Shown here: piece by piece, positions 1 through 13,320 of the stretch | How the letters are laid out: each line of letters opens with the position of its first letter | How positions within the stretch are numbered: position 1 is the first letter of the stretch | NCBI GenBank assembly: GCA_905183005.1 | Contig: CAJJDO010000007.1 | Coordinates: forward strand, 861,736 to 925,735 | Source: Paramecium pentaurelia | Taxonomy: Eukaryota; Ciliophora; Oligohymenophorea; Peniculida; Parameciidae | DNA length: 64,000 nt | Direction: 5' to 3' | Made by a program: the position numbers and the translations under genes | The notes under the pieces: generated by a model | Database searches by the model: none | The model's input: the letters and a program-made list of their open reading frames with translations, nothing else | Told to the model about the DNA's origin: nothing

Positions 1-96
1 TGCTGAAAGTTTTGATTCTGGAATTGCTGAAAGTTTTGATTCTGGAATTGCTGAGGGTTTTGATTCTGGAATTGCTGAAATTGGTTATTGTTTTAA
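1..96. repeat. 24-bp tandem repeat inside the Q/N-rich gene
   Basis: A 24-bp unit, starting with gctgaaagttttgattct on the plus strand, occurs about 3.5-4 times from the window edge, with single-base variants (gctgaa/gctgag, agt/ggt). It keeps the minus-strand frame open, so it is probably a coding minisatellite. Confidence 0.75.
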
Positions 97-137
97 TTTG
101 GAATTGACTTTTAATTCTATTAAGGTAAATTATTCAT
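1..137 (-). CDS. Q/N-rich repeat protein, N-terminal fragment
   Basis: I do not recognise a family. Read on the minus strand with TAA/TAG as Gln, an ATG at 137-135 opens a frame that runs off the left edge. After about 20 residues rich in Asn and Gln it enters an 8-residue repeat, FQQFQNQN with one Pro variant, encoded by a 24-bp DNA repeat seen about four times. The plus strand is also open here (AESFDSGI repeats) but lacks a start and runs into AT-rich spacer, so the minus reading is preferred. Such Q/N-rich stretches are low-complexity and prion-like; no function can be inferred. The gene is divergent from the WD40 gene at 214, with a 76-bp gap. Confidence 0.5.
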
Positions 138-213
138 TATAAATAATAATGAAATACTTTATAATATTTCTGTGTATTTATATATATATATTATTAATAA
201 TAATAAAATTGAA

Positions 214-1373
214 ATGAGACCAAAGCCTAGGGCTAATACTAAAGAGCAACAAAATGCTGAAGAATAATAACCTTAACATGTAATCAAAGAGGAGAAACCT
301 ATCAGTGATAAATATTAGGTGAAATACAATTCAAAAACTCAATTGAGATTGGATGAGAAGGAGAGTTTTGTATTAGGAGTGCCAGGAACTAAAATTTATA
401 GTGTAAAATGGGATGCTGATGATAAATATATTGCTTGTGCTTGTGAAAATGGAACAGTTAGAATTTTTAATGTAAGGAAAAGGTAACTGTCTTATTTGAT
501 AAATTCTCTAATGCCTAACATTCCATTTTCATATGTTAAATGGAGACCTTAAGCATAATAATTTAAAACGAGGAACATATTTGTAACTGGAAACACAAAG
601 GGTGAAGTGTAACATTGGCATATGACTAGTGGAAAATGTTTGGGAACAATGAAGGAAGATAATTCTGATATTTATTGTATAGATTATAATTAAGATGCTA
701 CAAAATTGGCAGTATGTGGATTAAATCCAATAATACGTATTCATGATGAAGAAAAAAGAGTAGTTGATGTTAGATTAGGAGTTGAATAAACATAACCTCC
801 AGGTCATAATAATAGAGGTATATTACTTAAATGTTATGTATAATAGTTTATTGTGTCAAATTTCATCCTTAAAATCCTAATATGCTAATATCAGGTGGTT
901 GGGATTACAGAGTATTAATATGGGATATTAGATAAAAGAAGCCAGAAGCTAATTAGATATATGGTCCATTGATTTGTGGTGATGGTATAGACATGAGAGA
1001 ATCATTTGATGGTTAACAATTATTGACAGCTTCATGGTCATAAGAGAAACAATTATAAACATGGGATTTAAGAACTTGTAAACTTATTTGTAATTTTGAT
1101 TGGAATTCTTAAATAAAGGTTAGCAATCAACCCTGTTAATTGTATAGTGGATAATTCTCAAGATAATTTGATAATCAATTAACATTGGCTGGAGGATCAG
1201 GAGAGAATGAAGTGAGAATATTTGATTCCCAAGATTTTGATAATGCTTAAATATGCATCCATGATCTCTGTAGGGAAGTTAATACTGTAGACTGGGCACA
1301 TAAAGATTCTAGATTTGCATTTTCAGGTGGTGACGGATACTTGAGAATATTTGAAATATAATAAATAAATTGA
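214..1373 (+). CDS. WD40-repeat beta-propeller protein
   Basis: A 376-aa protein after removal of one 29-nt intron (818-846), which joins HNNR to VYCVKFHP. WD-type blades are visible throughout: IYSVKWDADDKYIACACENG then VRIFN, a second with TGNTKGEVQHW, then SGGWDYRVLIWD, TASWSQEKQLQTWD, LAGGSGENEVRIFD and SGGDGYLRIFE. The N-terminal 50 residues are charged and unstructured. Propellers of this type are protein-interaction scaffolds, and in ciliates they are common in axonemal and trafficking complexes; which one this is cannot be told from the sequence. The ATG at 214 is the first in frame, 76 bp from the divergent upstream gene. The next gene starts 4 bp after the stop. Confidence 0.85.
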
Positions 1374-1377
1374 TTTA

Positions 1378-4280
1378 ATGTAAGAACGGTTTATGAGGGC
1401 TATTCAAGAATTGGATACCCTTTTAAGAGAAACTGAAACAGGCAAGATTAAGCTTAGTCTTACTCTTAAAGATCTAGCACAATTACATCACTTACAGTCC
1501 AGACTTCAGGATTGTAAGTTTCTCAATTCAATCTATTCAGAGGAGAGTAGAATTAAGTAACAATTTAAGATTAATTTCAGATAATACCTAAGTAAAGCAG
1601 TAACAGTTAATCTATAAATCCAAGATGAATTATGTTCAATAATAGAATCCAAAATGGAATCAATTACAGTATCTCATATAATAATATAATCAAGTCTAAT
1701 TTCAATTATTTGGATAAACTAATTCTCTATATCTTGAATTAAACTATGAATAAAACAACCATGAAGAATGTGCTTCGTCAAATAAGCAATATTATTTTGG
1801 GTAGCAACAATTTTACTTTGCTCCGATTTTAAGAAAAATCCGTAGAGAGTGTCTCTACTGATGAATTTATTGAAGTAATTTAATATATTCAAAATAGCAA
1901 TAACTCACATAAGAATAAAAATTATAACTCTATTAATAATTCCGTGGTGATCAACTTGAAATCCTCACTTTCAAACCTACTGGGCAATTACAACAGATAT
2001 TCAAAAGCAGTTCTTTATAAGTCATTAGAGTACCTTAAAAATTGAATGCTTAAACTCATTCTTCACTCATTATATATGAAGCATAACAATTTGCCATATT
2101 ACCATTATCAAAACCTCATCAAATTAAATTGATTTGTGATCAACTTATTACTATAGGTTATGACTATTTAAATGAGAATTACCAGTAAACATTTCTGTTC
2201 AATATCATTTAGTAAAGATGACTTAATTAATTCAGTAAGAGCCATAGGATAATTTTCAATAAAAAATGCTCCAATCTTATTTTAGGAATGCATTAGAAAT
2301 GAAATCGAAAGAAAACTTAACACAAAATGGTAAGAGTTTAATCATATTAAAAGTGAAATTATATAATCAACCAAAAATTCAAAAGACACTAGTTTTGCAA
2401 TCTTAGAGAATTAAACAAAGTGTTTTATTCCAGTTATGTCGAATCATGCTGTTTAATTCTATCTGCATATGGAGAATGTCTCATTGGATATAATCACTTT
2501 TGCAGATTTTGTATTTATCCATCTGATCTAAATTAGATGTCACAATTATGGTAGCATTTTAAACATTGCTTAAGAGAATTAAAGGATAAAGAATTTCTTT
2601 ATTAAATAATTGAAGTAAGTACACCAACCAAATTAGTAATCGCATCTGATCTACATCTAAATATTATTTATTAAAGTGGTTCTGTGCCATCTTCATGGAA
2701 TTTTTTGGATCTCAGTAATTAATAAATTGATTGTTATTAAAACTTGACAGAAATCAAAATGGAAGAAATCTACAAAACTATGTTACTATCATCTTTAGAT
2801 GAAGTTTAATAAAGTAAAAAAGGTGCAATAGATGCTGGTTAAATAATTTATCATGATAAATATGTAGATATAGCAATTTATGTAAAAAAAGATGAAAAAA
2901 ATGAAATTAATTAATTTTTTATTGTTTTTGATTAACCAAAAAAAAGATTTGAATCATAACGTCACTCAAAAAGTGAAATAAAAGTATCAGAAACTTTGGC
3001 AAGTTTAAAATAGGAGAAAATAGAAAAAGCATGTTTGGTATTACAAGAATCATTAAATCTGAATTTATAAACAGAAGAAATAATAGATATGCTAAAAGAA
3101 CATGCATTAATGACAATTATTGAATAAAAAGAATAAATAACTGAAGATATTAGATAAACTTATGTCTTAGAATATTACAGAAACTCTGAATAAGTGTAAA
3201 CTTATCGTAGAACAATAAGTGAATCTGATACTCCTTTTGCAACTAAAACATTGATTTAAGAATAATAATTAACTAATGCAAAAAGTATAAAAGTATCTAA
3301 ATAAACATAGAAATGGAACTGTTTTAATTAAGACCTGATGATTTGGAAAATGTGAATAATTGGTGTTTTGATATCACAATTTAGAAGGATCAAATAAAGC
3401 ATTATACTTGGGCATTGTTTCATTTATTAAACTATTTTGATAAATACCAGATGTATAAGGAAACATTTTTTCAATTTTTAGTTGCAATAGAAGAGAGATA
3501 CAACAGTCGTCGTAATCCCTTTCATAATTTTGAGCATGGTTTTACTGTGGCTCATGCATGTTATTATATGATAAAGAATAAACTATTAGATGAATATTTA
3601 GATTAAACTGAATAATTTGCAGCAATATTATCATCTCTTTGTCATGATATAGATCATTCAGGTAGAACAAATGGATTTGAAGTTGCAAGAATGTCTAAAT
3701 TGGCAGTAAGATATAATGATGAAAGTGTATTGGAGAATCATCATGCTGCAATGACATTTAAAATAATGTAGAGAGAGAAATATAATATTTTATCTAATCT
3801 TTCTCAAGAGTAATTCTAAAAAGTTAGAAGATTTATGGTTTCCAATATATTAGCAACAGATATGAAGAAACATTTTGATTTAGTTTCTTCATTAGAGATT
3901 AAATATAAAAATGGAGAAATGAATATTATTAATATGGAAACTAAAAGAATATTATCAGGTTTAATAGTTCATACTTGTGATTTAACCTAACCTACAAAGA
4001 GATTTGAAATTACAAAGAAATGGTCAATAAGAATATAGAATGAATTTGATAATTAAGTTGAAGAAGAGAGATTATTAGGATTACCAGTTACATAACATTT
4101 AGTATGTTAAAATTTACCAAAATAAGAATTGTCATTTATTAGAGTATTTGATTAATAATAAATTAGAATATCATTTAACCATTATATGTGTTGACATCTT
4201 CTATTTTGAATAATGGATTATCTGTTGCATTAAAATGTTTAGAAGAGAATGAGAAAGAATGGACAAAACTACTTAATTGA
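1378..4280 (+). CDS. 3',5'-cyclic nucleotide phosphodiesterase
   Basis: The C-terminal third (about 3340-4270) is a class I PDE catalytic domain. It has HNFEHGFTVAHACY, the metal-site motif CHDIDHSGRTN, ATDMKKHFDL, and HTCDLTQPTKRFE followed by LLGLPVT, then a QPLY segment restored by splicing a 23-nt intron at 4144-4166. Class I PDEs hydrolyse cAMP and/or cGMP; specificity is not readable here. Upstream, about 600 residues hold helical, partly coiled sequence where other PDEs carry GAF or similar domains; I could not confirm GAF. Further introns include 3285-3310 and one near 2515. Exon boundaries between 1500 and 2200 are uncertain, so the single-gene call and the ATG at 1378 are inference from continuous coding potential. 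The guanylyl cyclase gene starts 40 bp downstream on the same strand. Confidence 0.85.
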
Positions 4281-4320
4281 AAAAGAAACAATAATGAATT
4301 GATTTGATTTAATAATAATT

Positions 4321-7300
4321 ATGTTTTATAGTAACGAAAGAGCTGAGAAATTGGTGGAGTGGTTTCGATAATTCATTCAAAATTTCTATTCTTAGAATGC
4401 ACAAATGATCACGATGGAAATGAACAAAGGCATTTTGACTCTTTTGAGTGTACCTCAAGAACAGAATGTATTTTGTTCCCAAGAGTATACAGTATTTTCA
4501 TTTCAACATTAAAGGTAGTAAATTTCATACCAAAAACATTCTTACGTTGTTTTATGAGAATCAGTAATGTATTCCTACTTACGATTTCATTGATAATGAT
4601 CATAAATCCTAGTCTTTCTCCATACAATAATTGGATTATAATAGTACAAATTGCAGCTGGAATGATTGTGTTTATTTGTAATGAAGCCTTATGTGATTGG
4701 TAAAGAAGAAACTCTGACAAATTAGTGAATTAATAATCTACAAAAAGAGGAGGAAGGAATGGTGTGATAGAGGAGATCAAATGGTAAGACATTAATATAG
4801 GAGATGTACTAATCCTAAATAAAGGGGATATAGTGCCAGCTGATATTATAGTATTGGACACTGGATAGGTTAGAGATAGAGAAGCTGTTTGTATGGTAGA
4901 TTCATCTTATTGTGATGGAAAGAGTACATTTACAAAAAAGAAGAGTTGTTATTTGACTTAATGTATTTAAGTATCATTATATGATAAGTAATCGTATTAA
5001 GAACTAGACAGAAATCATAATTTGCTGAATATAGAAAATTATTAACTGGTCGATTAGAATATGAAGTACCTAATAGACATGCAAACATTTTTAGAGGTAG
5101 ATTAAAATTAAAGAAGGACCCTAAAGTTGAATTCTTGTCTATAGAGAATCTCATACTTTAAGGATCAACTATAAAATAAACATCATGGTTATTTGGATTG
5201 GTTGTTTATGTTGGTTCTAAAACAAAGAATTCTATGAGTTCTAAAAAGAATAAAGCAAAATGTTCACATGAAGAAAATCTTATTGATTTCATTTCATTGT
5301 TTATGATAACATTAATTCTATTTTTCTGTTTAGTATATTGATTTCATTTATAATTTTAGATATCAATAATAGTATTGTTAGCTAGATCAGATGACTTAAC
5401 TTTTGTTCTAAGAATTGATAAGAATACATAGAATGGTATGAAGATATTCAATCTTCTCATCCTTTATAGTTAATTCATACCTGCAAATATATTTATGATT
5501 TTAGATTTAATCAATATTGTAAACAAATTCAGATTTAAATTACAAAGACCTTAAACATTTTCTGAATTAGGTTCTTTAGATTATATGTTATTGGATAAAA
5601 CTGGAACAGTTACTACATCATATTATAAATTAGATAATTTTTAATTTGGATCACAAACATTTAATTTAAATCATGATTAACTCTTTAATCAATTAACAAA
5701 AAATAAAAGAATTGATGAAGAAGAAGATGTTGTCAAATTTGCATCCATATTTGATTAAGAATACTATATACCAATGGAATATGATACAGTTAATCGTAAA
5801 ACTAGTTAAGTTATTGATTTAATGCCTAATATCAATAAAAAAGTATTGAAATCAGTTACAACTGATAATAATCAATAAATATTTAATTAAGTACTTGAAT
5901 AATAATATTAATTACAACCTAATAGTGTAAGAAGTTAGGATTTTCATGATATGATTAGTTTAAGAAAATCTATGTTATTTTAACATAAAAAGAGAAATTT
6001 ATTACATCAACATTAAAATTTGATGAATAATAATAATGATGAGTTTCTGTAAATGATAAATCAATATAAACATAAATCTCCATAATTAGAATATTCTGAA
6101 TTACAAAATGAAAATGCACTTTATTATGATTGTTTTATGAAATGTCTAATCTTATGTCATGAAGCTAGACCAGTATATTTGAATGATGTTTAATATGAAT
6201 CATTCTCTAAAAATGAAGAAATTGCATTAGGATTTGCTAGATTATGTGGTTATCAATTAGAATCCTTTAATAAATTTGATAGTCCTGATGCTTATTTATG
6301 TAAAATAAGAAATTAAAAGATATAATATGATATTTTGGGATTAAATTAATATACAGAAAATAGAAATGTTAATTCAATTGTTGTTTAATCTTAAAAGAGT
6401 GGAGATATAGGAGATTGGGATTCCTGTGCAATATCACATCTTAGTGGTGAAGGTTCTAAAAATAAATCATTACTCATATGCAAGGGTGATTATGATGCCA
6501 TCAAAACTAAATTATAATTGACACCAAAAGAAAAAGAAGAATTAGAATAACATATATAAATTTTAAAAATGAGAGGAGTTAGAATGATTCTATATGGAAC
6601 TAGAGTATTAAATGAAAAAGAAACAGAAGAATATAAGAAATAATTTAATTTATTAAAAAACTCACTTACTAACCAAGATGATTAATTAGAATAATTAGCT
6701 ATACAATATGAATAACAATTATCTATTATTGGTATGATTGGATTTAAAGAAGAATTAAAATAAGATGCACATGAATTTATATAAGCTACAAAAAGCTAAA
6801 ATATACATATATGGTTATTAAGTGGTGATTAAGAAGCATAAACTATTAGTTGTGCATAAGCATTATAAATAAATGAATCAATTTATAATAAATATCTTCA
6901 AATATCATAAACAGAAAATGAAAAAATATGGTTTTAATTAAATACATGTATTGGAATTATATAATCAGAAATGGTTAAATAATAATTATGTAATGAAGAT
7001 TTTAATACATTAATTAATTCTAGTAATACTATTTATGATGGAATTAATTATTAAAAGATGCTCAAATTTACACTTTTAGTGAATGGAAATGCTCTAAGTG
7101 TAATTTAGGGTGATAATGATTTAATGAGTCATTTTAGATTCTTAGCAGGAATATGTAAAAATGTTATTGGATATAATATGAATCCATAACATAAAGAGAT
7201 GATGTGTAAAATTATTAGAAATTCTCTTAATAAACATGTTATTGCTGTTGGAGATGGATTCAATGATCAATTAATGATGCAATATTCTAACATATCTATT

Positions 7301-10300
7301 GAAGTTATTAATAATAAATGTAAACAATCAATTATTAATACTGGTGATATAAAGGTCTAATATTTAGGTGAAATTAAAGAATTACTATTATAAGGTAAAA
7401 TTTATTAAGAGAAATTGCATCATTTAGTATTGTATTGTTTTTATGCTGCAGGATTATTAGGGATGTCATTATTTTTTTTTAATTGGTTTTGCTATTTCAC
7501 ATCAACAAGTCTTCATTAAAGTCTAATTATATTTTTTTATGTATAAATATTCATAGGAATAAATGCCCTTTTGATTGGATTATTTTCAAAATAAACTTCT
7601 TATTATATTAATTAACTATACCCTTCACTCTATATTGATGGTCAGATAAGAGTAAAAATTATTTGGAAGTTATTTTTGTTAAACATGATAGAATCCTTTC
7701 TAACTGCAGCTTCTATATTTTATATGATCACTTACTAATTCAATTATGCAATAAATGATTAAGGATAAATTATAGATTTATAAATGAATTCATTAGGAAT
7801 TATATATTGTTTTATAATTGTTATAATATTTAGAGTATTTTAGGGTTTGAATACTTTTGGGAAATTGATGTAACTAAAATTAATAATTATTTTAATTTTA
7901 ATAATCATTTTTTCAGATGAATATTAAAATGAAACATATCAGATATTTACTCGCTATTAGTGCATAATCTCAATAATTATCTCATTATTTTTATCATTTA
8001 CTATTAAATACATTTTTTAGGATTGTATTCGATTGAGAATTTTTCCAAGTGTATATGAATAATTATCATTCAGATATGAATAGGATAGTGAATCAATTAA
8101 CAGTTAGTAAATTATCAATCAACATTTAGATTAATAAATGTATATAAACTTATTATGATATAATAGAAACATTTCGCATATTATATCTTAAGTATTCAAA
8201 GATTGTAAAGTCTTATCACCCTATATTTAAGAAATATTAAATCCTGGTGACACAAAAATCACTGAAATGAGACTATCTAAATTGACACTTAAAATAAATG
8301 ACCTAATTGTGGAATAGAAGTTTCTTTCTATCAAATTGCAAGAATCACTTAATAATTATAGATTATTTTTAATCTTATTGTTGATCTACTTTGGAATTTA
8401 TTGTTTCATTGATTATTTTATTAGTCTTTAACGACTCCAAACTGGTGTACAATATTTATCCATGTTTTGTATATTTGTCATCATTATCACATACATAATG
8501 AGCAAGCATTTTCAATAGAATTATTATACTCATTCACATATGATCTTTATAGTGTTTTATATCATAAAGATTGCCTTAGATTGGCTAAGTGATGATTTAA
8601 GTTTCATTATGTCATCTGTATTGGTTGTTTTATTTACAACCAATAACACAATGAACATTAACATTATACCTATTTTTGTGTATAATATCATTTATCTCAT
8701 TCAATTAATTGTAAGAATTGTTGTGGTTTTAATTGCTGACTCATCCTTACCTACTCTAGGCTATTATAATCATACTAGAGTTGTTATTTATGGATCTAGT
8801 ACATCTATTATTTTGATGTTAAGTTTAACCTTCAGTTTACTCTACACATTATATAAGACAATATAACATAGAAGAACAGATTTCTTAGCCAAATATTAAA
8901 TTGAATAAGACAATTTGGCTGCTAATGACATACTATCTATTTTAGTACCCAAATTTGTCCGTAATCAAATTTAACTTGGTAGTTTACATATGTAGGAAGC
9001 CTAAAATGATGTGTCTATTCTATTTTGTTATATTTGTGATTTTGATTCTATAATGAAAGAAGAAGGAAGAAATGTTGTTTTAATGCTAGACTCTTTATTT
9101 AGAATATTTGATAATTTATGTTTATAACATGGAGTTTAAAAAATTGAAACTGTTGGTTATACATATATGGCAGCAACTGGTATTAAGGCATCTGAAATTA
9201 ATATCTCACCTCACATGTTAAAAACTGAAAAAACAATGAGACTTGTCAATATGGCATTTGATATGATGGAACAAATTAAAGGAAGACAATATGGTAAAGG
9301 AAATTAAATTGAAATGAAAATTGGTATACATGTAGGGAGAGTTATTGCAGGTCTTATTGGACATCATAAACCTTAATTTTCTTTGATAGGTGATCCAGTC
9401 AATTAAACTAGTAGAGTTGGTTCTACTGGAGATGTTGGTGCCATTACACTATCTGCTGAGGCATTTAAATAAGCCAAATAGGGAATCAAATACTATCATA
9501 AAAAATAAAAAGAAGCTAAAGGATTAGGATTGATTGATACATATTAAGTATTTAAAATTAAGCCAAATAATTACTAAATACCAATCAATTAATTAAGATG
9601 GTAATAATTAGCAAAATTAGTCATAAAGTAATAAAAAATTAGTAGAAATCTAGCAGGAGAAGTTTAAAAAGAAACCTTTTTATAAAAAATTTAAAATTCA
9701 TTAAATAATTTACATGATAATAGTTGGGGAAGTTAAAAAATATCTAATTCACCAAAAACTTAATTTGCATAATCCCTTATGAATGTTCCTTCTTTGCCTG
9801 ATCAACGTAGACATAGTTAATTAGATACTATACCAATATAGAGTTTAGCTATTTTAGATAGTGAAGAGACTTAAATACATGATCAATAACATGTTTAAGA
9901 TGATGAAAATAAATTTAAAGGATTACTTAAGCCAAATATTTTCTTAATGATTCCAGAGAGTTAAAGTCTAATTAAGAATAGCTTTTACAATATACATTAT
10001 GAACAACAATAATACGAAAGTTATTTTGGTTTGTTGACACTTTGGATTATCTATTTTGTTATTACATTGCTTAGCATTATTATAAGACAATTCTTTGGTT
10101 AATCATACGATATATTTTTTATAAGGGTAAAAATAAATTATTATAATTAGTCCTTATTTTTGCTTTGTTTAATAATTTTGCTACCAATTATTAAATAAAC
10201 CTATAAAAATATCTACATAAATTGGATATTTTATGTTGTTTTTTTATATGGATCCTTTGCAATTGTATATGGAACATTTTTAGCTAATAACTAATTAGTT

Positions 10301-11330
10301 TCAACTATATCTATGGTTGAATTGATATATTTAGTAGTTGTAGTTTGTTCTTTAAAGATATTCACATTTGTTTAAATCTTAATGTTCATGATATTGGTTT
10401 TTACTTCCTTTTTAGCTCTTTTTATCGATAATAATTAGATAACCCATTAATACATATTCTTTCTGTTATCCTCTATAGTTTTATGTTTAATTGGTTATTA
10501 TAAGGGAATGTCAGAATTAATAGAAATGTATAATAATCTTTAGTTGAATGAATAAAGGAAAGCTAAATAAATATCATTAGTAAGTTAGCTATTACCTACA
10601 CATTCGTATTTGAAGATGAAAAATAACACACTTTATAATAGATCAGAATTTATCGATGATTTAGATGATGTTACTTTATTATTTGCAGACATAAAAGGAT
10701 TCACTGAATATTCTCACACTTAAACCCCAGAAGGAGTTGTTACAATGTTAAGAAATCTCTATACTGAGTTTGATAAATTATGTTTGTAATATAATGTGTA
10801 CAAGATGTATACAATAGGTGATTGTTATGTTGTTATGGGTTTTCAATAAGCGAGTAAAAGAAATGTAATATAAATATATTAAAAATTAGCCCATTCAAGA
10901 AGCCATTAATACTGTTAAAATGGGTTTTTCAATGATTGATATAATAATGGAGGTTAGAAAATTAATTGATTTTCCACTTTTAAATATGAGAATTGGTATT
11001 CATACAGGTTCCATAATTGGAGGAATTATAGGAACCGATATTGTTCGTTATGATATATATGGATAGGATGTTAGTATAGCTAATAAAATGGAGAGTTCTG
11101 GAAGTGAAGGACATGTGTAAATATCAGAGACTACCAAATTAATGATAGAGAGAGCTGAGAGAAATCCTTTCGTATTTCAATTCAAATAAAATGTTGAATT
11201 GGCTAAATTTAATACTTCCATTAATGGATACTTAGTAGAGTGGGAAAGGAAAAATAGAGATAGAGGTGAAAGCCACTTTAGAGTTGAGCCTTATATAGCG
11301 AGAGATTAAAAACACAGTTAAAATATATGA
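4321..11330 (+). CDS. Guanylyl cyclase with N-terminal P4-ATPase domain
   Basis: About 2,320 aa. The N-terminal half is a P4-ATPase (lipid flippase) fold: FIPKTF, PSLSP, the phosphorylation motif DKTGT (5594-5608), GDGFND (7251-7268) and about ten hydrophobic helices. The C-terminal half has two six-helix bundles, each followed by a cyclase domain (near 9010 and 10660). This is the architecture known for Paramecium, Tetrahymena and Plasmodium guanylyl cyclases. The second domain has both metal-binding Asp (FADIKGF, TIGDCY). The first lacks them (FCYICDF, VGYTYM) but keeps the Asn/Arg motif VNQTSR and Glu in KIETVG, which is typical of GTP use. The order is therefore C2-like then C1-like, reversed from mammalian adenylyl cyclases. 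A 25-nt intron lies at 10865-10889; the exon structure near 4440-4510 is unresolved. The A-domain motif reads DGKS instead of DGET, so flippase activity is doubtful. Confidence 0.93.
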
Positions 11331-11387
11331 GCTATTGATTTTGTTAACAAATAATTAATTTATAATAATGAATATATTAATACATAA

Positions 11388-13284
11388 TCAGATTAGTTTT
11401 TATTTTGAGAAATTTATTTAGATAGATTTTCCATCTAATTCCAGTCCATTATTTTTAACTAAAACTGTAAGAGCTATTTCAGTGCTTGCAAATCTGAGTA
11501 TGGCCATGTATTTCATAGCATTTGTTATGATTTTGGATTATTTGATGAATCCATACTCTTGTAAATATTATTAAAGTAAATTTAATTAGCAAGAATTCCT
11601 AGTTAAGTTAGATATTTAGATAGTGTCACATGGAGGTGCTAGAGTATAAGTGCTATCAGGTTTAATTCGATGAGTTTCTTCTCCTCCTTAAAAATATTCT
11701 TCTTATGCTTTAAGATCTTAAGTATACTCACCAGGCTTGCTAGGTTAAGTTTTCAAAGATATTTCATCATAATTTGAGAAAAAGATCTTATTTAATTAAT
11801 ATAAGATACTTTAATTGATTGTCCATAAAACATGATATCATTGAGAGATTCTTTGGCAATAGCTGCATAATCATATGTCATATACTATATTAAAGCACTT
11901 GATCTTTCTTTTAGATAGATCATTTTATCTATATTACCATAGATACTAAATAAATTATATAACATTTGCGAAGTAACAACTTTTTTATCAAACCATCTAG
12001 CGTAGATAACTTTTGATTTTTTTGTTTCTATATGATTTAATATTAATAATACATTAAAGTTATTTATAATTCGAGAACTCATCCACTTTATCAGCACTTT
12101 ATTGCATTTTATCAAATTGTAATTTGTCTACTTATTATAAGGTTACACTCTTTGAGACTGGCATTCTTATAATTTTATTTTTAAACTGATCCGAATTAGA
12201 TTTATAAGATGTTTAAGATGATAGATATGGCTACTACACAGATTATATTTGTTAAATTTGATATGGTTTTTCGAAAGCCTATTGAAAATTGTTGAATTAA
12301 TTTTTATTTTCCGAAGTTTAATCAAAATATTGTAAGAATTCATTTTGTTCTTCCTCTTCTTCTTCTTCTTCTTCTTCTTCCTTATCATTTTCATTTTCAT
12401 TTTCAGAACCTATAATATCATCATCTGATTCTCTCAAACCTAAGCCTTGAAAATTTAAATCATCTTCATGGCAATCACAGAGAGTATCTGCATTATTGTT
12501 CTCTTGATAACTTTACAAAAATTCTATTTAATCATTTTTATTTTATTATTCAGCTGGTAATGTCAATTTTTTTCTGTTTGATTATTTTGATTAAACATTT
12601 ATTGATTATGGATCATCAGATTTATTGACTCCATGTAGAAAATTTTGATATTGATCAGTTAAGTGTTAGAAATTGGTTTAATAATCATATATCTAATTAA
12701 GAAATTATTACTATTTTTCAATTTGAGATTAAAGATCAATGGATGACACAGTAGGAATGGAAAAGCCTTCAGCACATACTTATTGAAGTTATCCCATTAT
12801 TTAATTAATTTATGAAATTTGTTAAGACATTTAATTTTAAAATTGCATTTGCGATTATAACAACTAAATTGGCATCTATTACTATTATGATTTAGATGAT
12901 GGCTACTATGATTTTCTTAATTATGTGTAATCTAAAGTAAATTTATGGCAATACCAATGCCACCAGTGTTATTTTCTTAGAATGTAATGTAAGTAAGTTT
13001 GCTAGCATAGACATTCATTGGTAATTGTGGATCATCACAAAATAGTTAATCATTCATGATTTATCTTGCTTTGTTGGCTGATTCAGGAAATTCAAATTCT
13101 ATAAATGTTTTCCAAGTTAATGATCTTTCAAAGATTAACATCTAAAAGTAAGAATAAATGTAATCTTTACTCTTTGTATTGTACCAAATGGACTAAATAT
13201 TTTAAAATATTTATCATGACTTAATGTCTTATTAGTTTTGTTTGTAATAACAACCAAAATGACATTTGTTGTGTCTTAATTCAT
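11388..13284 (-). CDS. PTB/hnRNP L-like RRM RNA-binding protein
   Basis: Three RRMs typical of polypyrimidine-tract-binding proteins are visible. The first has FGTIQR, a spliced intron, then MLIFERSLTWKTFIEFE and YASKLTYITFQENN. A 32-nt intron then joins this directly to DYTQ, as in PTB RRM2 (SKLT...N...DYT). The second begins KVIYARWFDKKVV with LYNLFSIYGNIDKM. The third is DTIQISNLTRNSCQ, ending INFSKQKLI, which resembles the last residues of PTB RRM4. Between the first and second lie about 190 residues rich in Gln and an acidic run (11 Glu near 12350-12385). PTB proteins bind CU-rich RNA and regulate splicing and mRNA fate; the target here is unknown. The start at 13284 lies 36 bp from the stop of the upstream minus gene. 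The stop is 57 bp from the cyclase stop, so the two are convergent. Confidence 0.85.
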
Positions 13285-13320
13285 TAATTAATTATTAAAA
13301 TTCTTATATGATATTAGTTT

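Noticed and set aside
1..138. Plus-strand frame AESFDSGI repeated
   Set aside because: No start or recognisable continuation; the minus strand gives an ATG followed by a Q/N-rich repeat typical of ciliate proteins.
4409..5154. Minus-strand open frames over the start of the cyclase gene
   Set aside because: The plus frame encodes recognisable P4-ATPase motifs here; the minus frames are shadows.
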